From positions 1-64,000 of the forward strand of contig JBKPND010000039.1 in assembly GCA_046732465.1 (NCBI GenBank): a DNA stretch of 64,000 nt, written 5' to 3'. Origin of the DNA: DASUPK01 sp046732465. Its GTDB lineage: Bacteria > Actinomycetota > Thermoleophilia > Solirubrobacterales > 70-9. The notes under the pieces are model-generated. The model was not told where the DNA came from, did not search any database, and worked only from the letters and a program-made list of their open reading frames with translations. How positions within the stretch are numbered: position 1 is the first letter of the stretch; each line of letters begins with the position of its first letter. A program made the translations under genes and the position numbers. Shown piece after piece: positions 17,525 to 26,345 of this stretch.

Positions 17525-18283
17525 TCAGGCCGGACCGGCTTCAATCGAGTCGCGCACCTCGCCGAGCTTGGCCGTCCGGTCGAAGGAGGTGAGGACCCAG
17601 GTGGCGCCGGCCGCTTCCCACGGGCCGGCATCGCCGCCGGGCGGGATCTCCGCGATGAGGTCGAACGGGTCGCTCTGGCCCGACCGCAGCTCGGCCACTT
17701 CGTCCGCGAAGACGGCGAGATCGTCCGGGCCGGTGAGATCGATCGGGAAGAAGCCGTCCCACTTGGCCGCTCGGCGCAGCGGCCGGCGGTTCGGCCAGCG
17801 GCCGGCGACCCAAACGGGGATGCGGGGCTGCTGGATCGGCGGCGGCTTGAACTCCCCGGACCAGAAGCCGTTCAACCTCTCCAGGCCCGCGTCGAGCAGG
17901 CGGGCTCGCTCGCGGGGGTCGGTGGGATCGCCGAACGGCTCGAACTCGGCGTTTCGGTCGCCGCCCAGCCCGACGCCCAGGACGAGGCGGCCGCCGCTGA
18001 CGTGGTCGAGGGTCACGGTCTCCCGAGCCAGCTTCTGCATTCGGCGGCGCGCCAGCGGCGTGACCAGTGGGCCGATGCGAAGGCGCTCCGTCGCGAGGGC
18101 GATGGCCGTGAGCGCGATCCAGGGATCGGCGACGGCCTCGGTGGGCGGGCGGTACCGGATGTGGTCCCAGAGAAAGAACCCGTCCCAGCCCAGCTCCTCG
18201 GCCTGGGAGGCGAGTTCGGCGACGGTGCGGGGCTCGACGAGCTCGTCGAAGGGGGCGGCGAAGATGCCGCGCTTGGCGGTCAC
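17525..18283 (-). CDS. LLM class flavin-dependent oxidoreductase
   Basis: A 252-residue luciferase-like TIM-barrel oxidoreductase (FMN- or F420-dependent). The N-terminal motif AELASQAEELGWDGFFLWDH and the LARETVTLDHVSGGRLVLGVGLGG stretch are diagnostic. It is shorter than the usual 280-340 residues because the C-terminal barrel strands are compact, but there is no internal break. It is convergent with the PfpI gene (6-base gap) and divergent from proA (34 bases). The substrate cannot be deduced. Confidence 0.88.
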   Translation of the reverse strand: MTAKRGIFAAPFDELVEPRTVAELASQAEELGWDGFFLWDHIRYRPPTEAVADPWIALTAIALATERLRIGPLVTPLARRRMQKLARETVTLDHVSGGRLVLGVGLGGDRNAEFEPFGDPTDPRERARLLDAGLERLNGFWSGEFKPPPIQQPRIPVWVAGRWPNRRPLRRAAKWDGFFPIDLTGPDDLAVFADEVAELRSGQSDPFDLIAEIPPGGDAGPWEAAGATWVLTSFDRTAKLGEVRDSIEAGPA

Positions 18284-18317
18284 AGGCGCACGCTACTGGT
18301 CGGGTTAACCTTTGTAC

Positions 18318-19583
18318 GTGGCCACCGCCGCGAAGTCCGTCGCCGATACATGCCGCGAGGCCAAAGAGGCTTCGCACCTGCTGGCGCGCGCCGGCCGGGA
18401 CGCGAAGGACGCCTGCCTGCGCGACCTGGCGGAGCGGATCGACACGAGCGTGGAGCCGCTGCTCGAGGCCAACCGAGCGGACGTTGAGGCCGGGCGCGAG
18501 GGGGGGCTGAACGAGGCGCTGCTCGACCGACTCACGCTGACCGAGGCGCGGATCGCCGAGATGGCGAAGGGCGTGCGGGAGATCGCGGACCTGGACGATC
18601 CGGTGGGCGAGGTGGTCGAGGGGTGGACCCTGGAGAACGGCTTGGAAGTTGCGAAGAAGCGGGCGCCGATCGGGGTGGTCGCGGTCGTCTACGAGGCGCG
18701 GCCGAACGTGACGATCGACGCCGCGGCGCTCTGTCTGAAGAGCGGGAACGCGGCGGTGCTGCGCGGGTCGAGCAGCGCGGAGAGCTCGAACGCGTTCCTG
18801 GCCGGGTTGATCGCGGAAGCGCTGTCGGCGGCCGAGCTGCCGGCCGCGTCGGTGTCGCTCCTCTCAGGTGGGGGCCACGAGCAGCTCGAGGAGCTGGCGA
18901 CGCAGGAGGGGCTGGTCGATCTCATCATTCCGCGGGGCGGCGAGGGCCTCAAGAACGCGTTGAAGGAGGTCGCGAAGGTGCCGGTGATGTACGCCGCCGC
19001 GGGCAACTGCCACGTCTACGTGCACGAGGACGCGGACCTGGAGATGGCCGAGAAGGTGGCCTACAACGCGAAGGTGCAGCGGCCGGGTGTGTGCAACGCG
19101 GCGGAGACGCTGCTCGTCCACGGGGACGTCGCGGACGAGCTGCTGCCGAGCCTGCTGGAGAAGCTGAGCGGTGCCGGGGTCGAGCTGGTGGGCGATGAGC
19201 AGAGTCGCGAGGCGGCCGGGTCGGTTGCCGTCGGCGAGGCCACCGAGGCCGATTGGGACACCGAGTACCACGGGCTGAAGATGGCGGTCGGAGTGGTGGA
19301 TTCGCTCGACGAGGCGATCGAGCACATCAACAGGCACGGGACGGGCCATTCCGACGCGATCCTGACCGGATCGCAGGAGGTGGGGGATGAGTTCACGGAC
19401 GCGGTCGACTCGGCTGCGGTCTACGTCAATGCGTCCACCCGGTTCACCGACGGCTACGAGTTCGGGATGGGCGCGGAGATCGGGAACTCGACCCAGAAGC
19501 TGCACGCCCGCGGCCCGATCGGTTTGCGCGAGCTGACCACGACCAAGTACGTCGTCCACGGCAGCGGGCAGACCAGGGAGTAG
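18318..19583 (+). CDS. proA: Gamma-glutamyl phosphate reductase
   Basis: Reduces glutamyl 5-phosphate to glutamate semialdehyde with NADPH, the second step of proline synthesis. The 421-residue protein shows KRAPIGVVAVVYEARPNVT, the LLSGGGHEQL segment and the catalytic Cys in QRPGVCNAAETLL, plus C-terminal HARGPIGLRELTTTKYVVHG. GTG 18318 is preferred over TTG 18312 two codons earlier. It is followed by nadD and rsfS, as in many Gram-positive genomes, but is separated from proB by an accessory block. Confidence 0.96.
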   Translation: MATAAKSVADTCREAKEASHLLARAGRDAKDACLRDLAERIDTSVEPLLEANRADVEAGREGGLNEALLDRLTLTEARIAEMAKGVREIADLDDPVGEVVEGWTLENGLEVAKKRAPIGVVAVVYEARPNVTIDAAALCLKSGNAAVLRGSSSAESSNAFLAGLIAEALSAAELPAASVSLLSGGGHEQLEELATQEGLVDLIIPRGGEGLKNALKEVAKVPVMYAAAGNCHVYVHEDADLEMAEKVAYNAKVQRPGVCNAAETLLVHGDVADELLPSLLEKLSGAGVELVGDEQSREAAGSVAVGEATEADWDTEYHGLKMAVGVVDSLDEAIEHINRHGTGHSDAILTGSQEVGDEFTDAVDSAAVYVNASTRFTDGYEFGMGAEIGNSTQKLHARGPIGLRELTTTKYVVHGSGQTRE

Positions 19584-19587
19584 CGAC

Positions 19588-20184
19588 GTCGCACGGATCG
19601 GGGTCCTGGGCGGGGCCTTCAACCCGCCCCACGTCGGACATCTGCTCCTCGCTCAGGAGGCGCGCTGGCAGCTGGGGCTGGACGGCGTGCTGCTGATGGT
19701 CACGAACCGGGCGCCGCACAAGGAGATCGAGGACGACCCGGGTGCGGGGGTCCGGATGGAGATGGCGCGTCTGGCCGCCGATGGGGAGGAGGGGGTCGAG
19801 GCGTCCGATCTCGAGGTCGGACGGGACGAGGTGTCCTACAGCTATCGAACCCTGGAGCAGCTGGCCGAGGAGGACCCGGGGAGGGAGCTGTACTTCCTGC
19901 TCGGGGCGGACATGGCGGCGGGGTTGGCGAGTTGGAAGGAGCCCGAGAGGGTGGTCGAGCTCGCCAGTCTGGGGGTAGTGCCGCGGCCGGGGATCGGGAT
20001 CGGCGCGGTGAATTCCGCGCTCGAGCGGCTGGGTGCATCTGATCGGGCGGAGATAATAGATATGCCACTTTGCGGAGCGTCCTCGACCACAGTCAGGCAG
20101 CGGGCACGGGAAGGAAAGCCGCTGCGGCATCTGGTTCCGGACCGGGTGATCGGGCTGATCGAGGAGAGGGGGCTGTACCGGTGA
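19588..20184 (+). CDS. nadD: Nicotinate-nucleotide adenylyltransferase, non-canonical start
   Basis: Adenylates nicotinate mononucleotide in NAD synthesis. The conserved GGAFNPPHVGHLL nucleotide-binding motif and the C-terminal SSTTVRQR motif are both present, giving about 198 residues if read from near 19588. No ATG, GTG or TTG lies between the upstream in-frame stop (19534-19536) and that motif. Candidates are GTC 19588 (7 bases after AGGGAG, aligning with the usual MARIG start), ATC 19597 and CTG 19606. Starting at GTG 19687 would give a 165-residue protein without the active-site motif. The position is therefore provisional. The rsfS start overlaps its stop (GTGA). Confidence 0.85.
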   Translation, partial: VARIGVLGGAFNPPHVGHLLLAQEARWQLGLDGVLLMVTNRAPHKEIEDDPGAGVRMEMARLAADGEEGVEASDLEVGRDEVSYSYRTLEQLAEEDPGRELYFLLGADMAAGLASWKEPERVVELASLGVVPRPGIGIGAVNSALERLGASDRAEIIDMPLCGASSTTVRQRAREGKPLRHLVPDRVIGLIEERGLYR

Positions 20185-20555
20185 GCCGGGGCAGGGAGAT
20201 GAGCCCGGACGCGCTGGCGGGGCGGCTGGCCGCGATCGCGGACGACAAGAAGGCGACCGACCTGGTGGCGCTCGATGTCCGGTCGCTGGTCTCCTACACG
20301 GACTACCTGGTGATCTGCACGGCGAGGAACGAGCGGCAGGCCAAGGCGATTCACGACGAGGTCTACCACCAGCTGAAGAGGGACGGATGGCTGCCCGCGA
20401 GGGTGGAGGGGGAGCGGGAGGCCGAGTGGGTGCTGATGGACTACCTGGACGCGGTGCTGCACATCTTCACGCCGGAGCTGCGGGAGCGGTACCGGCTGGA
20501 GGTGCTCTGGGGTGAGGCCGAGCGGCTGGATTTGGATCTCGCGGGCGCCGCGTAG
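20181..20555 (+). CDS. rsfS: Ribosomal silencing factor RsfS
   Basis: RsfS binds L14 and blocks 30S-50S joining in starvation. The 124-residue protein carries the family core ATDLVALDVRSLVSYTDYLV, the GWLPARVEGEREAEWVLMDY segment and LHIFTPELRERYRLEVLW. GTG 20181 overlaps the nadD stop and has GAGGAGAGG about 8 bases upstream, so it is preferred to in-frame ATG 20199. nadD-rsfS is a conserved bacterial pair. Confidence 0.95.
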   Translation: MSRGREMSPDALAGRLAAIADDKKATDLVALDVRSLVSYTDYLVICTARNERQAKAIHDEVYHQLKRDGWLPARVEGEREAEWVLMDYLDAVLHIFTPELRERYRLEVLWGEAERLDLDLAGAA

Positions 20556-20568
20556 GCCGAATTTCGGC
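20556..20568. terminator. Small hairpin at the rsfS stop
   Basis: A perfect 6-base inverted repeat, GCCGAA and TTCGGC around one T, begins on the base after the rsfS stop codon. It is short and lacks a T-run. It may mark the 3' end of the proA-nadD-rsfS transcript but is weak on its own. Confidence 0.3.
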
Positions 20569-20612
20569 ACCCGCGCTCTAAACCCGTCCGAGGGCGACCG
20601 TACGCTGCCCCC

Positions 20613-21389
20613 GTGCCTAAGGAGCGTTTTCGGCGCGCCTTGCGCGGCTACGACCCGGAGGAGGTGGATGCGGCTATTGATGCGCGCGACGCGCGGCTGG
20701 CCCGCCTGGAGCGGGAGGCGCAGCGGCTCGCGGAGCGGGTGGTCGAGCGGGAGAGGAAGCTGCAGGAGGCCCTGAAGAAGCCGGTGGCGGCGGCCGCCGA
20801 CACCAATCGGGTTGCGCTGTCCCGTGCCCTCGCATCAGTCGAGGAGATCTACGGGCAGGCGCGCCGGCAGGCGACGCGGATGCGGATGAAGGCGCTGGAT
20901 GACGCGGTGCAGATGGCGGAGCGGGTGACCGAGCTGACCACGCTGCGCGACGAGCTGGGGGCGCGGATCGCGGAGCTCGCCGAGGTTGCGCGTGCTCGAC
21001 TGGGGATCGAGGCGGAGGAGCCTCCCGCGCTCGAGCCGCCGCGCGCTGGGTGCCGCGGCCCGTCGAATGGCGCTGCCAGGCAGGCTGAGCAGATGTATGC
21101 CGGCAGGGTCGAGGTGGAGGTCGGACCGCTCAGCGACTTCGCGCAGCTGACCGGGTTCGAGGACGCGGCCGCCGGCATTCGGGGCGCGTCGGAGATCCAC
21201 GTGAAGCGGTTCTCGCGAGGGCGGGCGACCGTCTCGATGAATCTTGCCGATCCGGTCGAGCTCCTCCGCGAGCTCGAGGAGCGGGCCCCGTTCGACTTCG
21301 TGGTCCGAGACATGCGCAGCGGCGGCCTGATCCTCGATGTGGACGAGGACGGCCAGGACCGACAGGACCGCCAGGACCGCGCCGCGTAG
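20613..21389 (+). CDS. DivIVA-like coiled-coil protein with C-terminal alpha/beta domain
   Basis: A 258-residue protein starting at GTG 20613. The N-terminus FRRALRGYDPEEVDAAID resembles the short lipid-binding/dimerisation motif of DivIVA/GpsB-like proteins, followed by a long charged coiled coil (about residues 24-135). After a Pro-rich linker, residues 150-245 form a predicted alpha/beta domain (VEVEVGPLSDFAQL, SMNLADPVELLRELEE) of unknown function. The tail has three QDR triplets encoded by a 9-base tandem repeat. It might act in polar growth or septum organisation, but that is inference. It is not clearly in an operon. Confidence 0.75.
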   Translation: MPKERFRRALRGYDPEEVDAAIDARDARLARLEREAQRLAERVVERERKLQEALKKPVAAAADTNRVALSRALASVEEIYGQARRQATRMRMKALDDAVQMAERVTELTTLRDELGARIAELAEVARARLGIEAEEPPALEPPRAGCRGPSNGAARQAEQMYAGRVEVEVGPLSDFAQLTGFEDAAAGIRGASEIHVKRFSRGRATVSMNLADPVELLRELEERAPFDFVVRDMRSGGLILDVDEDGQDRQDRQDRAA

Positions 21390-21438
21390 CGCGTCCCGAC
21401 CGCGCCAAGTCAGACTTTCGTGAGCTCCTGCGCGTCCC

Positions 21439-22188
21439 GTGTCAGGTCAGGGGCGCAAGTATCGCCAGGTGCTGACCACCAACGACAAGGGGAACATCGC
21501 CGAGGCCGCAATCACTCTCGAGGCGATCAAGCTCGGGATAGGGGTCTTGAAGCCGGTCAGGGAACACGGGAGATACGACCTGCTATTCGACCTCGGGACC
21601 AGGTTTGTCCGCGTTCAGTGCAAGTGGGGTGCGCTGGATCGGGCGGCGGGTGTCATCTGCGTTCGTGTCGGCGGATCGCGTCATACCCCGGCCGGATACG
21701 TCCGCAGCACCTACACGGGTGATGAGGTCGATGCGATTGCGGTGTATTGCGGCCAGCTCGAGGAGGTTTTCCTGGTGCCGATCGAGGCAGTCGAAGGAAG
21801 AAGCGCCATCCGCCTGAGAATCGATCCACCCAGGAACAGTCAGGAAGCCTGCATTAACCTTGCCAAGGAATACCGACTCGGGGCTATAGCTCAGTTGGGA
21901 GAGCGTCCGGCTGGCAGCCGGGAGGTCGTGGGTTCGAGTCCCACTAGCTCCACTCCTCAATCCGACCGCGAGATCGTCGTCGGTTCAAACGGCTTCCGCG
22001 ATCGATTCGGATACTGCATCGAGCGGGCGCACGCCGGCGGGAGCATCTTGATCACTCGCCACGGCCGTCGCTTTGCCCGCCTGGGCCCTCCAGATCCGCA
22101 GCTCGCCACCACAGATAACGCTGCGGTTGAAGAGCCAGCAGGGGACCAGGAGGGGCCTCCTCCCGGTATTGCTCGTACTTCTCCTTGA
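21439..22188 (+). CDS. Composite frame: PD-(D/E)XK nuclease, tRNA-Ala read-through, Phd-like tail
   Basis: Residues 1-130 match the PD-(D/E)XK fold of the I-Ssp6803I/PDDEXK_5 type: NDKGNIAEAAITLEAIKLG with E22, RYDLLFD with D47, and VRVQCKWG with Q60-x-K62. The frame has no stop before, within or after the complete tRNA-Ala gene (residues 148-172 are its in-frame translation). It then encodes FRDRFGYCIERAHAGG and ILITRHGRRFARL, which resemble Phd/YefM antitoxins. No ATG, GTG or TTG lies between the tRNA end and this segment; the only internal starts, TTG 21895 and GTG 21928, lie inside the tRNA. The last 137 bases are antisense to the PPOX gene. Codons such as ATA and AGA suggest acquisition. 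The nuclease part is well supported. Translation past the tRNA is unproven. Confidence 0.7.
   Translation: MSGQGRKYRQVLTTNDKGNIAEAAITLEAIKLGIGVLKPVREHGRYDLLFDLGTRFVRVQCKWGALDRAAGVICVRVGGSRHTPAGYVRSTYTGDEVDAIAVYCGQLEEVFLVPIEAVEGRSAIRLRIDPPRNSQEACINLAKEYRLGAIAQLGERPAGSREVVGSSPTSSTPQSDREIVVGSNGFRDRFGYCIERAHAGGSILITRHGRRFARLGPPDPQLATTDNAAVEEPAGDQEGPPPGIARTSP
21880..21952 (+). tRNA. tRNA-Ala (anticodon GGC)
   Basis: The sequence folds as a canonical 73-base tRNA without encoded CCA. The acceptor arms are GGGGCTA and TAGCTCC with discriminator A, including the G3-U70 wobble that is the main alanine identity element. The D arm is GCTC/GAGC, the anticodon loop is CTGGCAG giving GGC, and the T arm is GTGGG TTCGAGT CCCAC. 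It reads Ala GCC codons. The gene lies entirely inside an open reading frame on the same strand. Confidence 0.97.
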
Positions 22189-22522
22189 GCGCTGCCAGCC
22201 CGCCCCCGCCAGCGGCGACGTCGAGGATTTCCACCCTCCCCAGCACCTGCACCCAGGCCAGCTGGTCCCAGTCATCCGAGTACCGATCGACGGTCAGCGC
22301 CGCCCGCGCGTCCCGCCGCAGGAACCGCAACCGCGCCGGCTCCTCGGCTCGCTTCGGCTTCTGATCGATAGCGCTCCAGATCCGCCCCTCCGCAGCGGCA
22401 AAGGTCACCGGCAGCACGCGGGGAGCGCCCTCCTCATCCAGCAACCCCAGCCGCGCCACCCGTGCCGTCACCAGCAACTCGCTTGCCCACGCAACTAAAT
22501 CGGTAGGTTCCGGGGCAGCCAC
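22052..22522 (-). CDS. TIGR03668-like PPOX-class flavin/F420-binding protein
   Basis: A 156-residue split-barrel protein related to pyridoxamine 5'-phosphate oxidase, of the actinobacterial subgroup with Rv0121c-type members. Typical features are VARLGLLDEEGAPRVLPV near the N-terminus, WSAIDQKPKR, RFLRRDARAALTVDRYSDDW and VQVLGRVEIL. GTG 22522 was chosen because homology begins at EPTDLVAWASELL; in-frame sequence further out is antisense to the next gene. It diverges from the LLM gene with only 33 bases between starts, so the transcript may be nearly leaderless. Its 3' end overlaps the composite nuclease frame by 137 bases. Confidence 0.85.
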   Translation of the reverse strand: MAAPEPTDLVAWASELLVTARVARLGLLDEEGAPRVLPVTFAAAEGRIWSAIDQKPKRAEEPARLRFLRRDARAALTVDRYSDDWDQLAWVQVLGRVEILDVAAGGGGLAALKEKYEQYREEAPPGPLLALQPQRYLWWRAADLEGPGGQSDGRGE

Positions 22523-22555
22523 AACGGGCAATGTAGGTCGAACGAGAGGAGTGCA

Positions 22556-23422
22556 ATGGAGATCGGAATCGGACTTCCCAGCGTGGTGCCCGGCGCGACC
22601 CGGCCGCAACTGATCGATTGGGCACGCGACGCGGAGGACGCCGGCTTTTCCACCCTCGGCACGATCGACCGCATCGTCTTCCCGAACTACGAGCCCCTGA
22701 TCGCCCTCTCCGCGGCGGCGGCAGTCACCGAACGCATCCGCCTGGCCACCGACGTGATGCTCGGCCCACTCCGCCAGAACGCGGCCTTGGTCGCGAAGCA
22801 GGTCCTCTCCCTCGACGCGCTGGCGGGCGGCGGCCGCGCCGTCCTCGGCATCGGCCTCGGCGCTCGCGAGGACGACTACGAGATCAGCGGCGTGGACACC
22901 TCGACTCGCGGCGCCTGGCTCGACCGCGCCCTCGAGAAGATCCGGGCCATCTGGGACGGCGAAGGCGACCTCGAGTCCATGGTCGGCCCTCGGCCGGTCG
23001 GCGACGGCCCGACCCTCCTCGTCGGGGGCTATGTCGAGACCTCGATCCGCCGGGCTGCCAAATTCGGCGACGGCTGGACGCAGGGCGGTTCCGGCCCGGA
23101 CGCCTTCGCCGAGGACAAGAGGAAGCTGGACGAAGCGTGGAAGGAGGCCGGCCGCGAAGGCAGCCCCCGAACGATGGCCCTCGTCTACTTCTCCATGGGT
23201 CCAAACGCGGAGGAGAACGCCCAATCCTCCTTGGGCTCTTACTACGCCTGGCTCGGGGACGAGGCGGCGGAGGGGATAGTGGGCAGCGCCGCCAAGGACG
23301 CCGAGACCGTGCAGGGGTACATCTCGAACTTCGAGCAATACGGCTGCGACGAGCTCATCTTCTTCCCCTCCTCCTCCAATCCGGATCAGGTCGGCCTCCT
23401 CGCAGAGGCCGCCGGCCTCTGA
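22556..23422 (+). CDS. LLM class F420-dependent oxidoreductase
   Basis: A 288-residue luciferase-like oxidoreductase. The opening MEIGIGLPSVVPGATRPQLIDWARDAED, the RLATDVMLGPLRQNAALVAKQ segment and LAGGGRAVLGIGLG are characteristic of the TIM-barrel LLM family that uses F420 or FMN. AGAGGAG lies 5 bases before the ATG. It is paired head-to-head with a PPOX-type protein, another family often using F420, which is compatible with a shared cofactor. The substrate is unknown. Confidence 0.9.
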   Translation: MEIGIGLPSVVPGATRPQLIDWARDAEDAGFSTLGTIDRIVFPNYEPLIALSAAAAVTERIRLATDVMLGPLRQNAALVAKQVLSLDALAGGGRAVLGIGLGAREDDYEISGVDTSTRGAWLDRALEKIRAIWDGEGDLESMVGPRPVGDGPTLLVGGYVETSIRRAAKFGDGWTQGGSGPDAFAEDKRKLDEAWKEAGREGSPRTMALVYFSMGPNAEENAQSSLGSYYAWLGDEAAEGIVGSAAKDAETVQGYISNFEQYGCDELIFFPSSSNPDQVGLLAEAAGL

Positions 23423-23580
23423 TCTGCAAACGACCGCTCACGCCGCAGTTAGTTTCGTTAGCAAACGCTTGAGCCTGGGTATGGGGCAAATTGAGAACCT
23501 CACTACGTAGCCGCCCGCCGAACCGCGGCGCTGCACAAGTGAGCGTTTGGCCGGTTCGGCCGGCGTGAGGAAGGAGAAAT

Positions 23581-24207
23581 ATGGAAGCCTCGAGGTCAGG
23601 AGCATCGTGGGTTCCTGCCGATCCGGGGCCCCTTGGGCTGGCCGGATTCGCCATGACCACGTTCGTTCTCAGCATGTTCAATGCAGATCTCGTAAACAAG
23701 GGCGGTGAGCCCGTAGTCCTGGGGCTTGCTCTTGCCTACGGAGGCGTTGCCCAGCTATTGGCCGGGATGTGGGAGTTCCGCACCGGAAACACCTTCGGTG
23801 CGGTGGCTTTCTCATCCTTCGGCGCCTTCTGGATCTCGTTCTGGGCGCTGGTGACGTTCTTCGAGGACTCGATTCCGCCGGAAGCGCTCGGAGCCTCGGT
23901 CGGTCTCTATCTGTGGGCCTGGGCGATCTTCACGGCGTACATGTTCGTCGCGTCGCTTAGGACTACCGGGGCTGTCGCCCTCGTGTTCTTCCTGCTGACG
24001 GTCACGTTCATCTTGCTGGGCGCCGGCAACTCCGGCGACCACACCAACGTGATCAAGTGGGGCGGCTATCTCGGCCTCGCCACGGCGGCAGCGGCCTGGT
24101 ACGCGTCGTTCGCCGCCGTCGTCAACTCGACATTCGGCCGGACCGTGGCCCCTGTCATGCCACTGCAACGGCCGAGAGGACGGGAGGTGGACCCCGCCGG
24201 ACGCTAG
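23581..24207 (+). CDS. Acetate uptake transporter, GPR1/FUN34/YaaH (SatP) family
   Basis: A 208-residue membrane protein with six predicted spans. The family signature is visible: GPLGLAGFAMTTFVLSMFNA at the N-terminus (NPAPLGL-type motif), GMWEFRTGNTFGAVAFSSFG after span 2 and the FW-rich third span. SatP-type proteins import acetate and succinate with protons. GGAAGGAG precedes the ATG. The next gene is acetyl-CoA synthetase, so the pair would import and activate acetate. Confidence 0.92.
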   Translation: MEASRSGASWVPADPGPLGLAGFAMTTFVLSMFNADLVNKGGEPVVLGLALAYGGVAQLLAGMWEFRTGNTFGAVAFSSFGAFWISFWALVTFFEDSIPPEALGASVGLYLWAWAIFTAYMFVASLRTTGAVALVFFLLTVTFILLGAGNSGDHTNVIKWGGYLGLATAAAAWYASFAAVVNSTFGRTVAPVMPLQRPRGREVDPAGR

Positions 24208-24227
24208 AACGCGTAGCTGAGGCTGGA

Positions 24228-24254
24228 GGCGACGCCGCGAGTCGCGGCGTCGCC
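24228..24254. repeat. Perfect 13-base hairpin between acetate permease and acs
   Basis: GGCGACGCCGCGA at 24228-24240 is perfectly complementary to TCGCGGCGTCGCC at 24242-24254 with a single G between, so an RNA copy would form a very stable stem (the innermost pairs opening as the loop). It lies in the 109-base gap between the permease and acs genes, with no T-run after it. It could attenuate read-through into acs or protect the upstream mRNA. Confidence 0.6.
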
Positions 24255-24316
24255 GCTCCGGCCGCCCCGCAGACACGCAGGAGTAATTTCAAGCAACAAG
24301 ACTTACAGGAGGAGAA

Positions 24317-26302
<1,986 letters not shown>

Positions 26303-26304
26303 GC

Positions 26305-26335
26305 GGCCGCCGCGCGTCGGGGACACGCGGCGGCC
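26305..26335. terminator. Probable bidirectional terminator between acs and MMPL gene
   Basis: A perfect 10-base inverted repeat, GGCCGCCGCG (26305-26314) and CGCGGCGGCC (26326-26335), with an 11-base loop lies in the 43-base gap between two convergent genes. Its position directly after the acs stop and next to the MMPL stop suits a bidirectional terminator, though it lacks T-runs. Confidence 0.65.
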
Positions 26336-26345
26336 TCAGGCCTTC

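Noticed and set aside
22523..23338. The upstream two thirds of the long minus-strand frame that contains the PPOX gene
   Set aside because: That part lies antisense to the LLM oxidoreductase and has no family features. Only the part from about 22522 resembles a PPOX protein.
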